From positions 1 to 64,000 of the forward strand of contig JBEIHY010000003.1 in NCBI GenBank assembly GCA_040381035.1: 64,000 bases of DNA, written 5' to 3'. The position numbers were made by a program, and so were the translations under genes. The stretch comes from REEB506 sp040381035 (GTDB lineage: Bacteria; Pseudomonadota; Alphaproteobacteria; Caulobacterales; Aquidulcibacteraceae). The first letter of the stretch is position 1; every line of letters starts with the position of its first letter. Shown piece by piece: positions 9,094-17,918 of this stretch. The notes beneath the pieces are model-generated. The model did no database searches. It was given only the letters and a program-made list of their open reading frames with translations, and had not been told where the DNA came from.

Positions 9094-10031
9094 GTGCGCG
9101 GCGCGGCGGCGCGCGCGAGCCTGTCATTGATCGCTTCGCCGAGGCCTTCACACGGAATAGGCGCCACGGCAATGCGCGCTGCGCCGCGGGCGTCGAGGGC
9201 GCGCAGATAGGCAAACAGATTGGCGGCGGCCTCATGCAGATCGCCGGATGGCGTCAGATTGAGATCGCCGTCCACAACACCAAACCCGAGCATGAGTTCG
9301 CCCGGCTCCGGACGGTCGGCGCTTAAGCGCAGCGCGGCGTTGGGCGCATAATGGCTCGCCAACATGCCGGGTGCTTGCACGCCATCGCCGGCCGCCGCGA
9401 GCGGGCCGATGACCGCTTCGATCTCGCCGCGCGCCAAAGCGCCGGGGCGCAACAAGCGTGGCGCCTCGCCGGGCAACAGCGCCAGAATGGTTGATTCCAC
9501 GCCAAGCCGGCACGGGCCGTGATTGAGCGCTAGCGCCACATCGGGCGCCGCGAAATCAGCGGCGGCGTCAGCGGCGGCTGTGGGACTAAGGCGGCCGGAT
9601 CGGTTCGCGCTCGGTGCGCAGATCGGGCGATCGAGCCGGCGCAGCACGGCTTGAAACGCGCTGTCGGCCGGACAACGCAGGGCAATCGTGTCGAGACCGG
9701 CGAGCGCCAAGAGGCTCACGGCACTGTCTGGACGGCGTGGCGCCACGATTGTCAACGGGCCGGGCCAGAAGCGCAAGGCGAGCTCGCGGGCGCGGGAATC
9801 AAACAGGGCGTGGCGCTCGGCGTGGTCGAGGTCGCAGACATGGGCGATAAGCGGATTGATCCGTGGCCGGCCCTTGACGGCATAGATGCGCGCGACTGCT
9901 GCGCCATTGGTGGCGTCGGCGGCGAGGCCATAGACGGTTTCGGTCGGCAAGATCACGAGCTGGCCACGGCCCAGCGCATCGACAGCGCGCGCAACGCCGG
10001 CGGCGTCGGCGGCGAGGAGGACAACGCTCAC
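9090..10031 (-). CDS. L-threonylcarbamoyladenylate synthase, Sua5/TsaC family
   Basis: Makes threonylcarbamoyl-AMP from threonine, bicarbonate and ATP for the t6A37 modification of ANN-decoding tRNAs. The 313-residue protein has the YrdC-domain signature LPTETVYGLAADA, KGRPRINPLIAHV and SANRSGRLSPT, followed by a C-terminal Sua5-type extension (from about residue 200, GMLASHYAPNA). It is therefore the long Sua5 form, not short TsaC. I chose the GTG at 10031 because it overlaps the upstream stop as GTGA and gives a natural N-terminus; an open frame extends further upstream but lies inside the b561-YceI gene. Confidence 0.9.
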   Translation of the reverse strand: MSVVLLAADAAGVARAVDALGRGQLVILPTETVYGLAADATNGAAVARIYAVKGRPRINPLIAHVCDLDHAERHALFDSRARELALRFWPGPLTIVAPRRPDSAVSLLALAGLDTIALRCPADSAFQAVLRRLDRPICAPSANRSGRLSPTAAADAAADFAAPDVALALNHGPCRLGVESTILALLPGEAPRLLRPGALARGEIEAVIGPLAAAGDGVQAPGMLASHYAPNAALRLSADRPEPGELMLGFGVVDGDLNLTPSGDLHEAAANLFAYLRALDARGAARIAVAPIPCEGLGEAINDRLARAAAPRT

Positions 10032-11380
10032 GGGGTCTTTTGCGCTTTCACCTTCACGCTGACCGGGATGGCAAGCGACACCCATTCGCCGGCGGAATCT
10101 GACACCAGGCCGAGATCGAGTGTCTTGCGGTCAAGCGTTGCAGTTCCCGACATTTCAGCAGTGGCGCCCGTCATCTTCAGCGTGAACGGCAGCGTCACCG
10201 GCACGGCTTTGCCCTTCACCGTCAGCGTCGCTTGCGCCTCATAGCGATCGCCGCCGAGGCTCTTGATCGCTTTGGTCTCAAACACCGCTTTGGGGTACTT
10301 CGCCGGATTGAACCATTCGCCTTCGCGCAAGCTGCTTTCTTGTGTACCGTCGCCAGTGCGGGCCGAACCGACATCGATCGTCACCAACGCCTTGGAAGCG
10401 GCGAGATTGGCGGGATCGAAGCGGATATCGGCGGTCCAGGTCGAAAAGCTGCCCTTGAAGGCATTGCCAGCATGGGTTCCGGCAAAGCCGATGCTGGAGG
10501 CTTTGGGATCGACCACCCAGCGCGCGACTTGGACGGACGGTGCGGCGGCGGGGGCGGCCGAGATAGCGATGGCGCCCGGAATGTCAGGCGCTGTGGCGGG
10601 ATTATCGGGCGATGGTCCGGGGGCGGTGATTGCAGGTTCGGCCGGCGCAGCGGCAGCGACCTGCGGCTTATAAGGGGTCGAAGGCCCGCCGGCGATAAAG
10701 GCAACGAGCACCAGAATCAGGATCGCGCCAGCGCCGGCGGCGAGCGGCAATGGCCCGGGCTTGTCCGTCTCGGGGCGCACTTCGCCGGCCCGCAGAAACG
10801 GGATCATTCGGCCGAGCAGATCGTCCTGGTTCAGGATCTGGTGTTTAAGGGCTGCGCCGACATGCAGCCCGATCAACACAATGGCGGCCCAGGCAAGCAG
10901 CGAATGGGCGCTGATTGCCCGGAAGGCAAAGGCTCGGCGCGCTTCTTCGGCCATGCCGCTGATCGCGCTCCAATGTGGCGCCTCAAACAGGCCAAACCAG
11001 CTCGTCGCCACGGCCAAGGGTTTGTCGAGTTCGGCGGCCCACCCGGCCGACACATAGGCCCAGCCGGTCAATGGCAGGGCCAGAGTGACCGCGTAAAAGC
11101 CGACATGGGTGGCGCGTGCGGCGAAGCGCTCCCAGCCGGCCATGCCTTCCGGCAAAGGCGGGGCGGGGTGCGACAGCCGCCATGCGAGACGCGCGATGGT
11201 CAAAGCCAACACGGTCAAGCCGATCGACTTATGGATCTGGAAAACCTGATAGGCTTGGTTCTGGGTCGCGGGGTCTTTGATCGCGTCGGCCATCCACCAG
11301 CCCGCCGGGATGAGGCCAAAGATCGACAGCGCGATCAGCCAATGCAGAGTCATCGCGACAGTGGAATAGCGGCTTTGCAT
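10028..11380 (-). CDS. cytochrome b561-YceI fusion protein
   Basis: A 450-residue two-part membrane protein. Residues about 1-200 are a cytochrome b561-type four-helix domain with candidate haem histidines in TLHWLIALS, QIHKSIG, ATHVGFY and SAHSLLAWAAIVLIGLHVG. A further hydrophobic helix lies near 215-235. A Pro/Ala-rich linker follows, and residues about 285-450 form a YceI lipocalin-like domain (ARWVVDPKASSIGFAGTHAG). The b561 part should move electrons in the membrane while the YceI part binds an isoprenoid-like amphiphile in the periplasm, as in polyisoprenoid-binding YceI (known for the family). The same fusion exists in other proteobacteria. It is translationally coupled to the Sua5-type gene. 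Confidence 0.88.
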   Translation of the reverse strand: MQSRYSTVAMTLHWLIALSIFGLIPAGWWMADAIKDPATQNQAYQVFQIHKSIGLTVLALTIARLAWRLSHPAPPLPEGMAGWERFAARATHVGFYAVTLALPLTGWAYVSAGWAAELDKPLAVATSWFGLFEAPHWSAISGMAEEARRAFAFRAISAHSLLAWAAIVLIGLHVGAALKHQILNQDDLLGRMIPFLRAGEVRPETDKPGPLPLAAGAGAILILVLVAFIAGGPSTPYKPQVAAAAPAEPAITAPGPSPDNPATAPDIPGAIAISAAPAAAPSVQVARWVVDPKASSIGFAGTHAGNAFKGSFSTWTADIRFDPANLAASKALVTIDVGSARTGDGTQESSLREGEWFNPAKYPKAVFETKAIKSLGGDRYEAQATLTVKGKAVPVTLPFTLKMTGATAEMSGTATLDRKTLDLGLVSDSAGEWVSLAIPVSVKVKAQKTP

Positions 11381-11404
11381 GAACGACCTCTTGGCTTGAG
11401 CGAA

Positions 11405-11446
11405 CCTTTACCCCCTCTCCCGAAACCAGGAGAGGGGGCCTAAAGG
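11405..11446. repeat. REP-like extended hairpin
   Basis: CCCCCTCTCC (11411-11420) and GGAGAGGGGG (11429-11438) form a perfect 10-bp stem with an 8-base loop. The flanks CCTTTA (11405-11410) and TAAAGG (11441-11446) extend the pairing across a 2-base bulge. There is no T run, so it is not a standard terminator. It looks like a small repetitive extragenic palindrome between two YceI genes. Confidence 0.55.
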
Positions 11447-11604
11447 TCAGCCTCGCTTCTTCTCAGTATCATAGGTCAAACGAGAGGTATTTGTTTCTCG
11501 CGTCCCTTTAGACCCGATGTCTGTTCCTCGCCTGAGAAAATGGTGGACGAACGGCAGGTTCGGGATCCGCGATTGGCGTTGGCCTGCACCTCTCAGCCTT
11601 ACCG

Positions 11605-12384
11605 TCAGCCGCCTGTAGGACGCCTTGTACCCGCGGGCTGGGCCGCCGGTTCGTCAGTCTTCGGCGCGTCGGCCTTTTGTACGGCGTTGCCTTTCGGGGC
11701 TTGGATGTATTCGGCTTCGATGATCAGCTTCACATCGTCACCGACATTCGGCGTCAGATAGGTCATGCCCCATTCCGAGCGCTTCACGGTTCCTGTGGCC
11801 GAAAAGCCGAGCGCCGGGGTTTTGACGAACGGATGGCTGGCCATCGCGCCGTTCAATTTGGCGTCCAGCGTCAGCGGCTTGGTGACGCCGAGCATAGTCA
11901 GATCGCCCGTGATCTTGGCGGTATCTTCGCCGGTCAGTTCAATGCCGGTGGAGACGAACTTGATCTCGGCGAATTTGCCGGCATTGAAGAACTTGTCGCT
12001 CTTGGCGAGGTCTTCATCCCAGCTCTTGAAGCCGCTGCCCTTGTGGGTGGCTTTGTAATCGCCCGGATAATCGGTGCGGATCGAGGTCGGGTCGATGGTG
12101 GCGGTCAGCTTGGCTTCGGTCGGCTTTGTCGGATCAATTTCCAGCGTGGAATCGAACTTGGCAAAGCGCGCCGTGTAATTCGACAGGCCCATATGCGGCG
12201 CCTGGAACGTCACCGAAGCGTGGGTCTTTTCCAGCACATAGAGACCGGCCGTGGCTTCCACCACTTTCGGAATCGGCGCGGCCGGTGCGGCAGCGGCGGG
12301 CGCTTCGGCAGGCTTTTGCGCAGCCGGTTGGCAGGCTGCGAGCAGGGCGAGCGCTGCGACGCCAGCTAGGATTTTCAGTTTCAT
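11605..12384 (-). CDS. YceI family lipoprotein
   Basis: A 259-residue envelope protein. Residues 1-18 form a lipoprotein signal with a Cys at about position 18 (LLAACQPA). An Ala/Pro-rich linker follows, then a YceI domain (about 50-235; AGLYVLEKTHASVTFQAPH, GAMASHPF). YceI proteins are periplasmic eight-stranded barrels that bind polyisoprenoid-like lipids. It lies between two other YceI genes on the same strand and ends in a low-complexity Pro/Ala tail. The specific ligand is unknown. Confidence 0.87.
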   Translation of the reverse strand: MKLKILAGVAALALLAACQPAAQKPAEAPAAAAPAAPIPKVVEATAGLYVLEKTHASVTFQAPHMGLSNYTARFAKFDSTLEIDPTKPTEAKLTATIDPTSIRTDYPGDYKATHKGSGFKSWDEDLAKSDKFFNAGKFAEIKFVSTGIELTGEDTAKITGDLTMLGVTKPLTLDAKLNGAMASHPFVKTPALGFSATGTVKRSEWGMTYLTPNVGDDVKLIIEAEYIQAPKGNAVQKADAPKTDEPAAQPAGTRRPTGG

Positions 12385-12428
12385 GGTCTTCCCCTCCGAA
12401 AGGCGCGCCCTCGCGCCGCGCTATAAAC

Positions 12429-13085
12429 TTAGGGTTTGCCGGCCGGCGGCGCCGGCGGCGTACGGCCAAATTCGGCCTCGATCACCAGTTCAACCTCGTC
12501 GCCGACGGCTGGGGCCCAATTGGTGATGCCGAAATCGCTGCGCTTGAATTTGCCGGTCGCGGCAAAGCCCAATGCGTCTTTCTTTGTGAACGCGATGAAC
12601 CGGCCGTCGCGGAAAGTCGCGTCCAGGGTGACGGGCTTGGTCTGGCCGTTCAGCGTCAGATTGCCAGTGACTTTGCCAGTTCGCTCGCCCGTGCGCTCAA
12701 TCATGGTCGAGACAAAGGTGATTTTCGGGGTCTTTTCAGCGCCAAGCGCGTCCTTGATGATTTTGGCGTCAAAGCCGGAATCGGCCTTGATCGCCTTATG
12801 TCCGGTGTCTAGGGAGGCGGCGTCGATCATAACCGAAAGCGCGCTCTTTTCCGGCGCCTTGGGATCGAAGTTCAGCGTGCCGGTCACAATATTGAAGCGG
12901 CCGGTATACATCGACAGGCCAAAATGGCTGACGCGCCACAATACGCTGGTGTGGGTGTTGTCCAAGTCATAGACGCCAGCGGAAACCGGGATAGTCAGGG
13001 TCGCTGCCGGGGCCGGCTTCTGCGCCAGAGCGACCGGGGCGGCGGCGGCAAGTGCGGCGGCAATCATCAATGCGCGTAGGGACAT
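12429..13085 (-). CDS. YceI family periplasmic protein
   Basis: A 218-residue secreted YceI-domain protein. The ATG at 13085 starts a clear signal peptide (MSLRALMIAAALAAAAPVAL, cleavage near ALAQ), while frames extending further upstream lack any such feature. The mature domain begins AGVYDLDNTHTSVLWRVSH and ends near residue 205. It lies 44 bases upstream of the lipoprotein YceI gene on the same strand, so the two probably form one operon. The divergent neighbour is an acyl-CoA dehydrogenase. Confidence 0.88.
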   Translation of the reverse strand: MSLRALMIAAALAAAAPVALAQKPAPAATLTIPVSAGVYDLDNTHTSVLWRVSHFGLSMYTGRFNIVTGTLNFDPKAPEKSALSVMIDAASLDTGHKAIKADSGFDAKIIKDALGAEKTPKITFVSTMIERTGERTGKVTGNLTLNGQTKPVTLDATFRDGRFIAFTKKDALGFAATGKFKRSDFGITNWAPAVGDEVELVIEAEFGRTPPAPPAGKP

Positions 13086-13254
13086 GGGAGGATCTCCGAT
13101 CAGGGGGTCTTTGCTAGCGCCGTCATCGCCCGCCGTCGAGGCCGAACGATGGCAACGCACTGCTTCCACAATCGACGCGCACTGGCGCCCGCCGACGAAC
13201 CCGCTATGTGATGACAAAAAAGCATACGACAAATCACAACAACGAGGGACGACC

Positions 13255-15018
13255 ATGGGCTATCAGGCGCCGATCGAAGATATTCGTTTCGCACTCGAGC
13301 ATGCGGCCGATCTGTGGGCATCTGGAGCCGATGGGTTGGACGGCGATCTTCTGGCGGCGATCCTCGAAAACGCTGGCGCGCTGGCTGCCGAAACCTTGGC
13401 CCCGATCAACCAGAGCGGCGACCGGGACGGCGTGGCTTTGGAAAATGGCGTCGTGCGCGCGGCGGAAGGCTTTGGCGCGGCCTACGCCAAGTTCGTCGCG
13501 GGCGGTTGGCAGGGGCTTGCCGCTGATCCCGAATATGGCGGGCAAGGCTTGCCGCGCTCGGTGGCGCTGGCGGTGCATGAAATGATCCATGCCGCCAATA
13601 TGGCGTTCGGGTTGGCGCCGATGTTGACGCTCGGCGCCATTGAATGCTTGGAGGCGCATGGCGACGCCGAGCAGAAAGACATCTATCTGCGCAAGCTGAT
13701 TTCTGGCGAGTGGTCGGGCACGATGAACCTCACTGAGCCGCAGGCGGGCTCAGATGTCGGCGCGCTGAAAGCCAAAGCGATCCCGGTCGGTGATGGCCGC
13801 TACAAGATCAGCGGCCAAAAAATCTACATCACCTGGGGCGAACATGACATGGCCGAGAATATCGTCCATCTTGTGCTGGCGCGGTTGCCGAATGCGCCCG
13901 AAGGCGTGCGCGGCATTTCGTTGTTCGTTGTTCCCAAATATCTTCCAGGTTCGGACAATCGTCCTGGAATTCACAATGCGCTCAAATGCATCGGGCTTGA
14001 GCGCAAGATGGGCATCCACGCTTCGCCGACCTGCACGATGCAGTTTGACGAAGCGATCGGCTGGCTGGTGGGAGAGCCGAATAAGGGCCTCGCTTTGATG
14101 TTCACAATGATGAACGCGGCGCGGTTGAATGTGGGATTGCAGGGCGTGGCGGTGGCGGAAGCCGCCTATCAGAAGGCGTTGAGCTATGCCCGCGATCGCC
14201 GCCAGGGCCGCGCGGAAGGCCAACCAGACAAGGCGCCGGCGCCGATCCTGATGCATGCGGATGTGCGCCGCATGCTGCTCACAATGAAAGCCAAGATTCA
14301 GGCCGGCCGCGCAATGTGTTACGCAACGGCCGTTGCCGCCGATCGCGCGCGCACTGGCAAGCAAGCCGATCAGCGCGCCTTCTGGAAAGCGCGTGAAGAA
14401 CTTCTCACCCCGATCGCCAAGGCCTGGTGCACCGATATGGGCGTGGAGGTTGCGAGCCTCGGCGTGCAGGTCCATGGCGGCATGGGATTTGTCGAAGACG
14501 GCGGGGCGGCGCAGTTTTATCGCGATGCGCGGATCGCGCCGATCTATGAAGGCACCAATGGCATTCAGGCCATTGACCTTGTAGGGCGCAAACTGGCCGG
14601 CGATGATGGCGCGGCGATGCGCGCTTTGATTGGCGAGGCTATGGCCACCGCCCGCGAGGCCCGCGCCGCCAAGCGTTTCGCCTTGGAGCGTATCGGCGAA
14701 CGCCTGGCCGCCGCCGCGCAAGCCTTGGCGCAAGCGAGCGATTACATCCTGTCGGTTTCGGCCGACGACAAGCGCGATGCGCTGGCCGGCGCCACGCCGT
14801 ATCTCAAGCTTGCTGGCGATGTGGTCGGCGCCATGTTGATGGCGCGCGGCGTTCTGGCCGCCGCCGCCCATGGCCAGGACAATGCCCATCTCACCAGCCA
14901 GGAAGCGTTGGCTGGTTATTATGCGGAAACGGTGCTTGCCGCCGCGCCGGCCTTGGCGCCGAGCATCATGTTGGGGGCACAGACGCTTTATGATCCCCAG
15001 CTTGTTGATTTCGCGTGA
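13255..15018 (+). CDS. acyl-CoA dehydrogenase (large, C-terminal-extended type)
   Basis: FAD-dependent alpha,beta-dehydrogenation of an acyl-CoA thioester, passing electrons to ETF and then to the ETF-QO encoded at 43449. The 587-residue protein has the family's large form with an extra C-terminal domain. Visible signatures are MNLTEPQAGSDVGAL (FAD and substrate binding), KIYITWGEHDM and QVHGGMGFVEDGGAAQFYRD with YEGTNGIQAIDL. The subgroup includes 3-methylmercaptopropionyl-CoA dehydrogenase (DmdC), but general fatty-acid use is as likely. The ATG at 13255 follows GAGGGA; earlier in-frame starts overlap the divergent promoter region. Confidence 0.9.
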   Translation: MGYQAPIEDIRFALEHAADLWASGADGLDGDLLAAILENAGALAAETLAPINQSGDRDGVALENGVVRAAEGFGAAYAKFVAGGWQGLAADPEYGGQGLPRSVALAVHEMIHAANMAFGLAPMLTLGAIECLEAHGDAEQKDIYLRKLISGEWSGTMNLTEPQAGSDVGALKAKAIPVGDGRYKISGQKIYITWGEHDMAENIVHLVLARLPNAPEGVRGISLFVVPKYLPGSDNRPGIHNALKCIGLERKMGIHASPTCTMQFDEAIGWLVGEPNKGLALMFTMMNAARLNVGLQGVAVAEAAYQKALSYARDRRQGRAEGQPDKAPAPILMHADVRRMLLTMKAKIQAGRAMCYATAVAADRARTGKQADQRAFWKAREELLTPIAKAWCTDMGVEVASLGVQVHGGMGFVEDGGAAQFYRDARIAPIYEGTNGIQAIDLVGRKLAGDDGAAMRALIGEAMATAREARAAKRFALERIGERLAAAAQALAQASDYILSVSADDKRDALAGATPYLKLAGDVVGAMLMARGVLAAAAHGQDNAHLTSQEALAGYYAETVLAAAPALAPSIMLGAQTLYDPQLVDFA

Positions 15019-15253
15019 CGCCCAATTGATCCGAACACGCACGATGTGACGCTCGCGAAGATCGCGGCTTGTAATCGGCCGTTTCATCCCCATTTGGAAG
15101 AGTGAAGGGGACGGCTCACGCGCTGTGTCAGCGCCTCCTTAGGCCGCATCCCTCTCCAGCCCGTTTTGCTTCATCCCGCCCCGCGCCAGATGGCGCGCGG
15201 CTGCGTGCGGACCCACCCGGCTGATCTTTACTCCATCCAACAAGGATTTTTTC

Positions 15254-15694
15254 ATGAGCACTCCCTCAAACACGATCGTCGATGTCGCCGCCGGCAATTC
15301 CAAATTCACCCGCCTTGTGCGCGCGGTGAAGGCCGCCGACCTTGTCGGCGCCTTGAGCGGCGCAGGCCCGTTTACGGTGTTTGCCCCCACCGACGAGGCG
15401 TTCGCAAAGTTGCCGCCGGGCACATTGGACGGCCTGTTGAAACCGGACAACAAAGCCAAGCTGGCGGACCTGCTGAAGTTGCATGTCGTGTCTGGCAAGA
15501 TCATGGCGGCGGATTGCGCCGGCAAGAAGCTCACGCCCGCCTCGCTGCGGGGTGAAGCGCTGCAGGTGGATGGCGCGGATGGCGTGCACGTCAATGGCGC
15601 CAAGGTTGTCATCGCCGATATCGCAGCGTCCAACGGCGTAATCCACGCGATCGATGCGGTGATCATGCCCCAGGCCGCAACCGTCAAGGCGTAA
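15254..15694 (+). CDS. fasciclin domain protein
   Basis: A 146-residue protein made almost entirely of one FAS1 domain: STPSNTIVDVAAGNSKFTRL at the N-terminus, GPFTVFAPTDEAFAKLP (H1-like motif, about residues 39-55) and a late GVIHAIDAVIMP (H2-like motif). FAS1 domains mediate adhesion in many secreted proteins. No signal peptide is visible after the ATG at 15254, which is preceded by AAGGA, so localisation is uncertain. It is monocistronic, followed by a terminator. Confidence 0.88.
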   Translation: MSTPSNTIVDVAAGNSKFTRLVRAVKAADLVGALSGAGPFTVFAPTDEAFAKLPPGTLDGLLKPDNKAKLADLLKLHVVSGKIMAADCAGKKLTPASLRGEALQVDGADGVHVNGAKVVIADIAASNGVIHAIDAVIMPQAATVKA

Positions 15695-15718
15695 AGGCCT
15701 TTGCCCATGCTGGCGGAG

Positions 15719-15748
15719 AACCGTGGCGCTTCGGCGTCACGGTTTTTT
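15719..15748 (+). terminator. rho-independent terminator of the fasciclin gene
   Basis: AACCGTGGCG (15719-15728) pairs with CGTCACGGTT with one wobble, around a short loop containing TTCG, and runs into six T residues. It is 25 bases beyond the fasciclin stop. It may also serve the convergent glycosyltransferase gene. Confidence 0.85.
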
Positions 15749-15751
15749 GCG

Positions 15752-16786
15752 TCAGGCGCTTTGGCGGATTTGCTGGTAAAGCTCCAAGGCGGCGCGCACA
15801 AAGGCCTGCTTGGTATAGCCGGACTCAAACGCCCGCCGGCCATTTTCCACCAGCCGCTGGGCCAGCTCGCCGTCTTCTAAAACCCGGCGCAAGCCCTTGC
15901 GCAGCGCCACCGGATCGTCTTTTGGCGTCAAGATCGCATCGTGTTCGGCAGTGACGGTCGCGGCCGGGCCTTCAGCGTCGGCAACGACCAGCGGCTTGCC
16001 GGCAGCCCAGGCTTCCACGGTCACGGTGCCAAACGGCTCATAGCGCGACGGAAACGCCACCACATCGCAAGCCGCCAGAAGCGCAGAGCGATCATTGCGC
16101 CAGCCCAGAAACCGCACCCGATCACTGATCCCGAGCTGCACTGCGCGGGCCTTCAGCTCCGCCTCGAGCGGCCCGGTCCCGGCGATCCAGGCATAAACCC
16201 CCGGCAGCCCCTCTAGAGCGCCCAGCAGGGTGTCGATGCCCTTTTTCCAATGCAGCCGGGCGAGCGCCAACACGACCGGCGCCCCCTCGGGCGTCGCCAG
16301 GCTCGCGCGCGACACCGGCGCGGCTGGGGCAATATTGGCAAAGGTGTGTAAGACGCTGACGCGGTCGGCCGGCGCGCCTTGGGCAAGGATGTGGCGGGCA
16401 ATGTCGCGGGTGACGCCGGTTTGCCAGGTGCAGTTGCGAAACCGCGCCAGCTTGTAATAACCGCCATACCAGCCAAGATTGCGCGTGCGCAGGCGCGGCA
16501 GTGAAAACTCACCAGCGCGCCCCATCCAATAATGCACCACATCCGGCTGCAGGGCTTCGGCCGATGCAGCGATCTGGGCGGAGGTCGGCATTCGGAAGAT
16601 GCGGTCAAACGGCGCGATATCAACAGGCACATCCGCCTTGGCCAAAGCCTCGATGCGGTTGGGGTTGTCGCCGCGGGTGACGACGCGTTGCGTCACGCCA
16701 GCTTCCGCCAACGCCAGAACGCCATCGAGCATCATGGTTTCGGCGCCGCCATCTTTGGCCCCGGCCATCACATGCAGAACCCGCAT
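15752..16786 (-). CDS. glycosyltransferase family 4 protein
   Basis: Retaining sugar transferase of the GT-B fold, 344 residues from the chosen start. The N-terminal half begins MRVLHVMAGAKDGGAETMML, typical of GT4 acceptor-side domains. The C-terminal half has the donor-binding region with LGWRNDRSALLAACDVVAFPSRYEPFGTVTVEAWAAG-type features (E-x7-E motif). Acceptor and donor are unknown. It lies downstream of kdsA on the same strand, so a role in lipopolysaccharide or another surface glycan is plausible but is inference. An open frame continues upstream to 16924; the ATG at 16786 gives the expected N-terminus. Confidence 0.85.
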   Translation of the reverse strand: MRVLHVMAGAKDGGAETMMLDGVLALAEAGVTQRVVTRGDNPNRIEALAKADVPVDIAPFDRIFRMPTSAQIAASAEALQPDVVHYWMGRAGEFSLPRLRTRNLGWYGGYYKLARFRNCTWQTGVTRDIARHILAQGAPADRVSVLHTFANIAPAAPVSRASLATPEGAPVVLALARLHWKKGIDTLLGALEGLPGVYAWIAGTGPLEAELKARAVQLGISDRVRFLGWRNDRSALLAACDVVAFPSRYEPFGTVTVEAWAAGKPLVVADAEGPAATVTAEHDAILTPKDDPVALRKGLRRVLEDGELAQRLVENGRRAFESGYTKQAFVRAALELYQQIRQSA

Positions 16787-16940
16787 TTCCGTGTCCGAAG
16801 CGACGCCGGCATTGCCGCCGGATACCGCCGTTGTGGTAGGCAAGTGACCCATAAGCGTCAAACGCCGCAAGCGGCGAATTCCTGCGCAAGACGTCGCGCG
16901 TGATAAAATCATCACGCGCGACATAGAAAACCGTCACATT

Positions 16941-17795
16941 TCAGAGCGGCCGGGCCTTGGCGAGTTTGTCGAAGGCCATCAGGTCGTTAACCAATCCGGG
17001 CAGGTCATTGAACGGCACCATGTTTGGGCCATCGCTTGGCGCATTTTCAGGATCGGGGTGGCTTTCGATGAAGACGGCGGCAACACCGATCGAAACCGCC
17101 GCCCGGGCAAGCACCGGCACAAACTGGCGCTCCCCGCCGGAGCTGTCGCCTTTGCCGCCGGGTTGTTGCACCGAATGGGTGGCGTCGAACACAACGGGCG
17201 CGCCAAAGCTTTTCATAATCGGCAGCGCCCGCATGTCTGACACCAGGGTGTTATAGCCGAATGAAACGCCGCGTTCGCAGGCCATGACATTCGGATTGCC
17301 GCTGCCGGTGATCTTGGCAATGACGTTCTTCATGTCCCAGGGGGCGAGGAACTGGCCCTTTTTGACATTGATGGCCTTGCCAGTTTCGGCGGCAGCGATC
17401 AGCAAATCGGTTTGCCGGCTCAAGAAGGCTGGGATTTGCAGAACATCGACGACGCTGGCCACATCGGCGCACTGATCGGGCAAATGGACGTCGGTCACCA
17501 CCGGAACCCCGAGTTTGGCGCGAATCTCTTCAAACACCGGCCCGGCATAATCGAGCCCGGCGCCGCGTTTGCCGGTCAGGGACGAGCGGTTGGCCTTGTC
17601 GAAACTGGTCTTGTAAACGAATCCGGCCCCAGCCTTGGCGAACACGCCCTTGAGGAACTCCGCTGTTTCCAATGCATGCGCCCGGCTTTCCATGGCGCAG
17701 GGGCCGCACAAAAACACCAGCGGCAAGTCATTGCCAATTCTGAGCGGTTCGCCGCCGGCGCGCGGCAAAGCGATGATGGAGGCAGGCGCAGTCAT
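16941..17795 (-). CDS. kdsA: 3-deoxy-8-phosphooctulonate synthase
   Basis: Condenses arabinose-5-phosphate with phosphoenolpyruvate to KDO-8-phosphate, the committed step of KDO synthesis for lipopolysaccharide. The 284-residue protein shows FLCGPCAMESRAHALE, YKTSFDKANRSS, VTDVHLPDQ, KKGQFLAPWDM and FDATHSVQQPGG, all diagnostic of KdsA rather than DAHP synthase. The ATG at 17795 follows AGGA and gives the usual length; an upstream ATG at 17819 is less likely. The downstream gene on the same strand is a glycosyltransferase. Confidence 0.96.
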   Translation of the reverse strand: MTAPASIIALPRAGGEPLRIGNDLPLVFLCGPCAMESRAHALETAEFLKGVFAKAGAGFVYKTSFDKANRSSLTGKRGAGLDYAGPVFEEIRAKLGVPVVTDVHLPDQCADVASVVDVLQIPAFLSRQTDLLIAAAETGKAINVKKGQFLAPWDMKNVIAKITGSGNPNVMACERGVSFGYNTLVSDMRALPIMKSFGAPVVFDATHSVQQPGGKGDSSGGERQFVPVLARAAVSIGVAAVFIESHPDPENAPSDGPNMVPFNDLPGLVNDLMAFDKLAKARPL

Positions 17796-17918
17796 CAGGA
17801 TGGTCCTCTTTCGCGCCACACATAAGCGCCAAGCGGCCGCGCCACAATCGGGGCGGCTGCGGACGAGGGATTGGGGCGGGCGGCCCGCCCCTCGCGCCTC
17901 ACAAGCAGAGAGGGGCGC

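Noticed and set aside
17873..17891. GGGGCGG and CCGCCCC inverted repeat downstream of the MoxR ATPase gene
   Set aside because: No T run follows on either strand and the sequence is GC-only, so termination is not supported.
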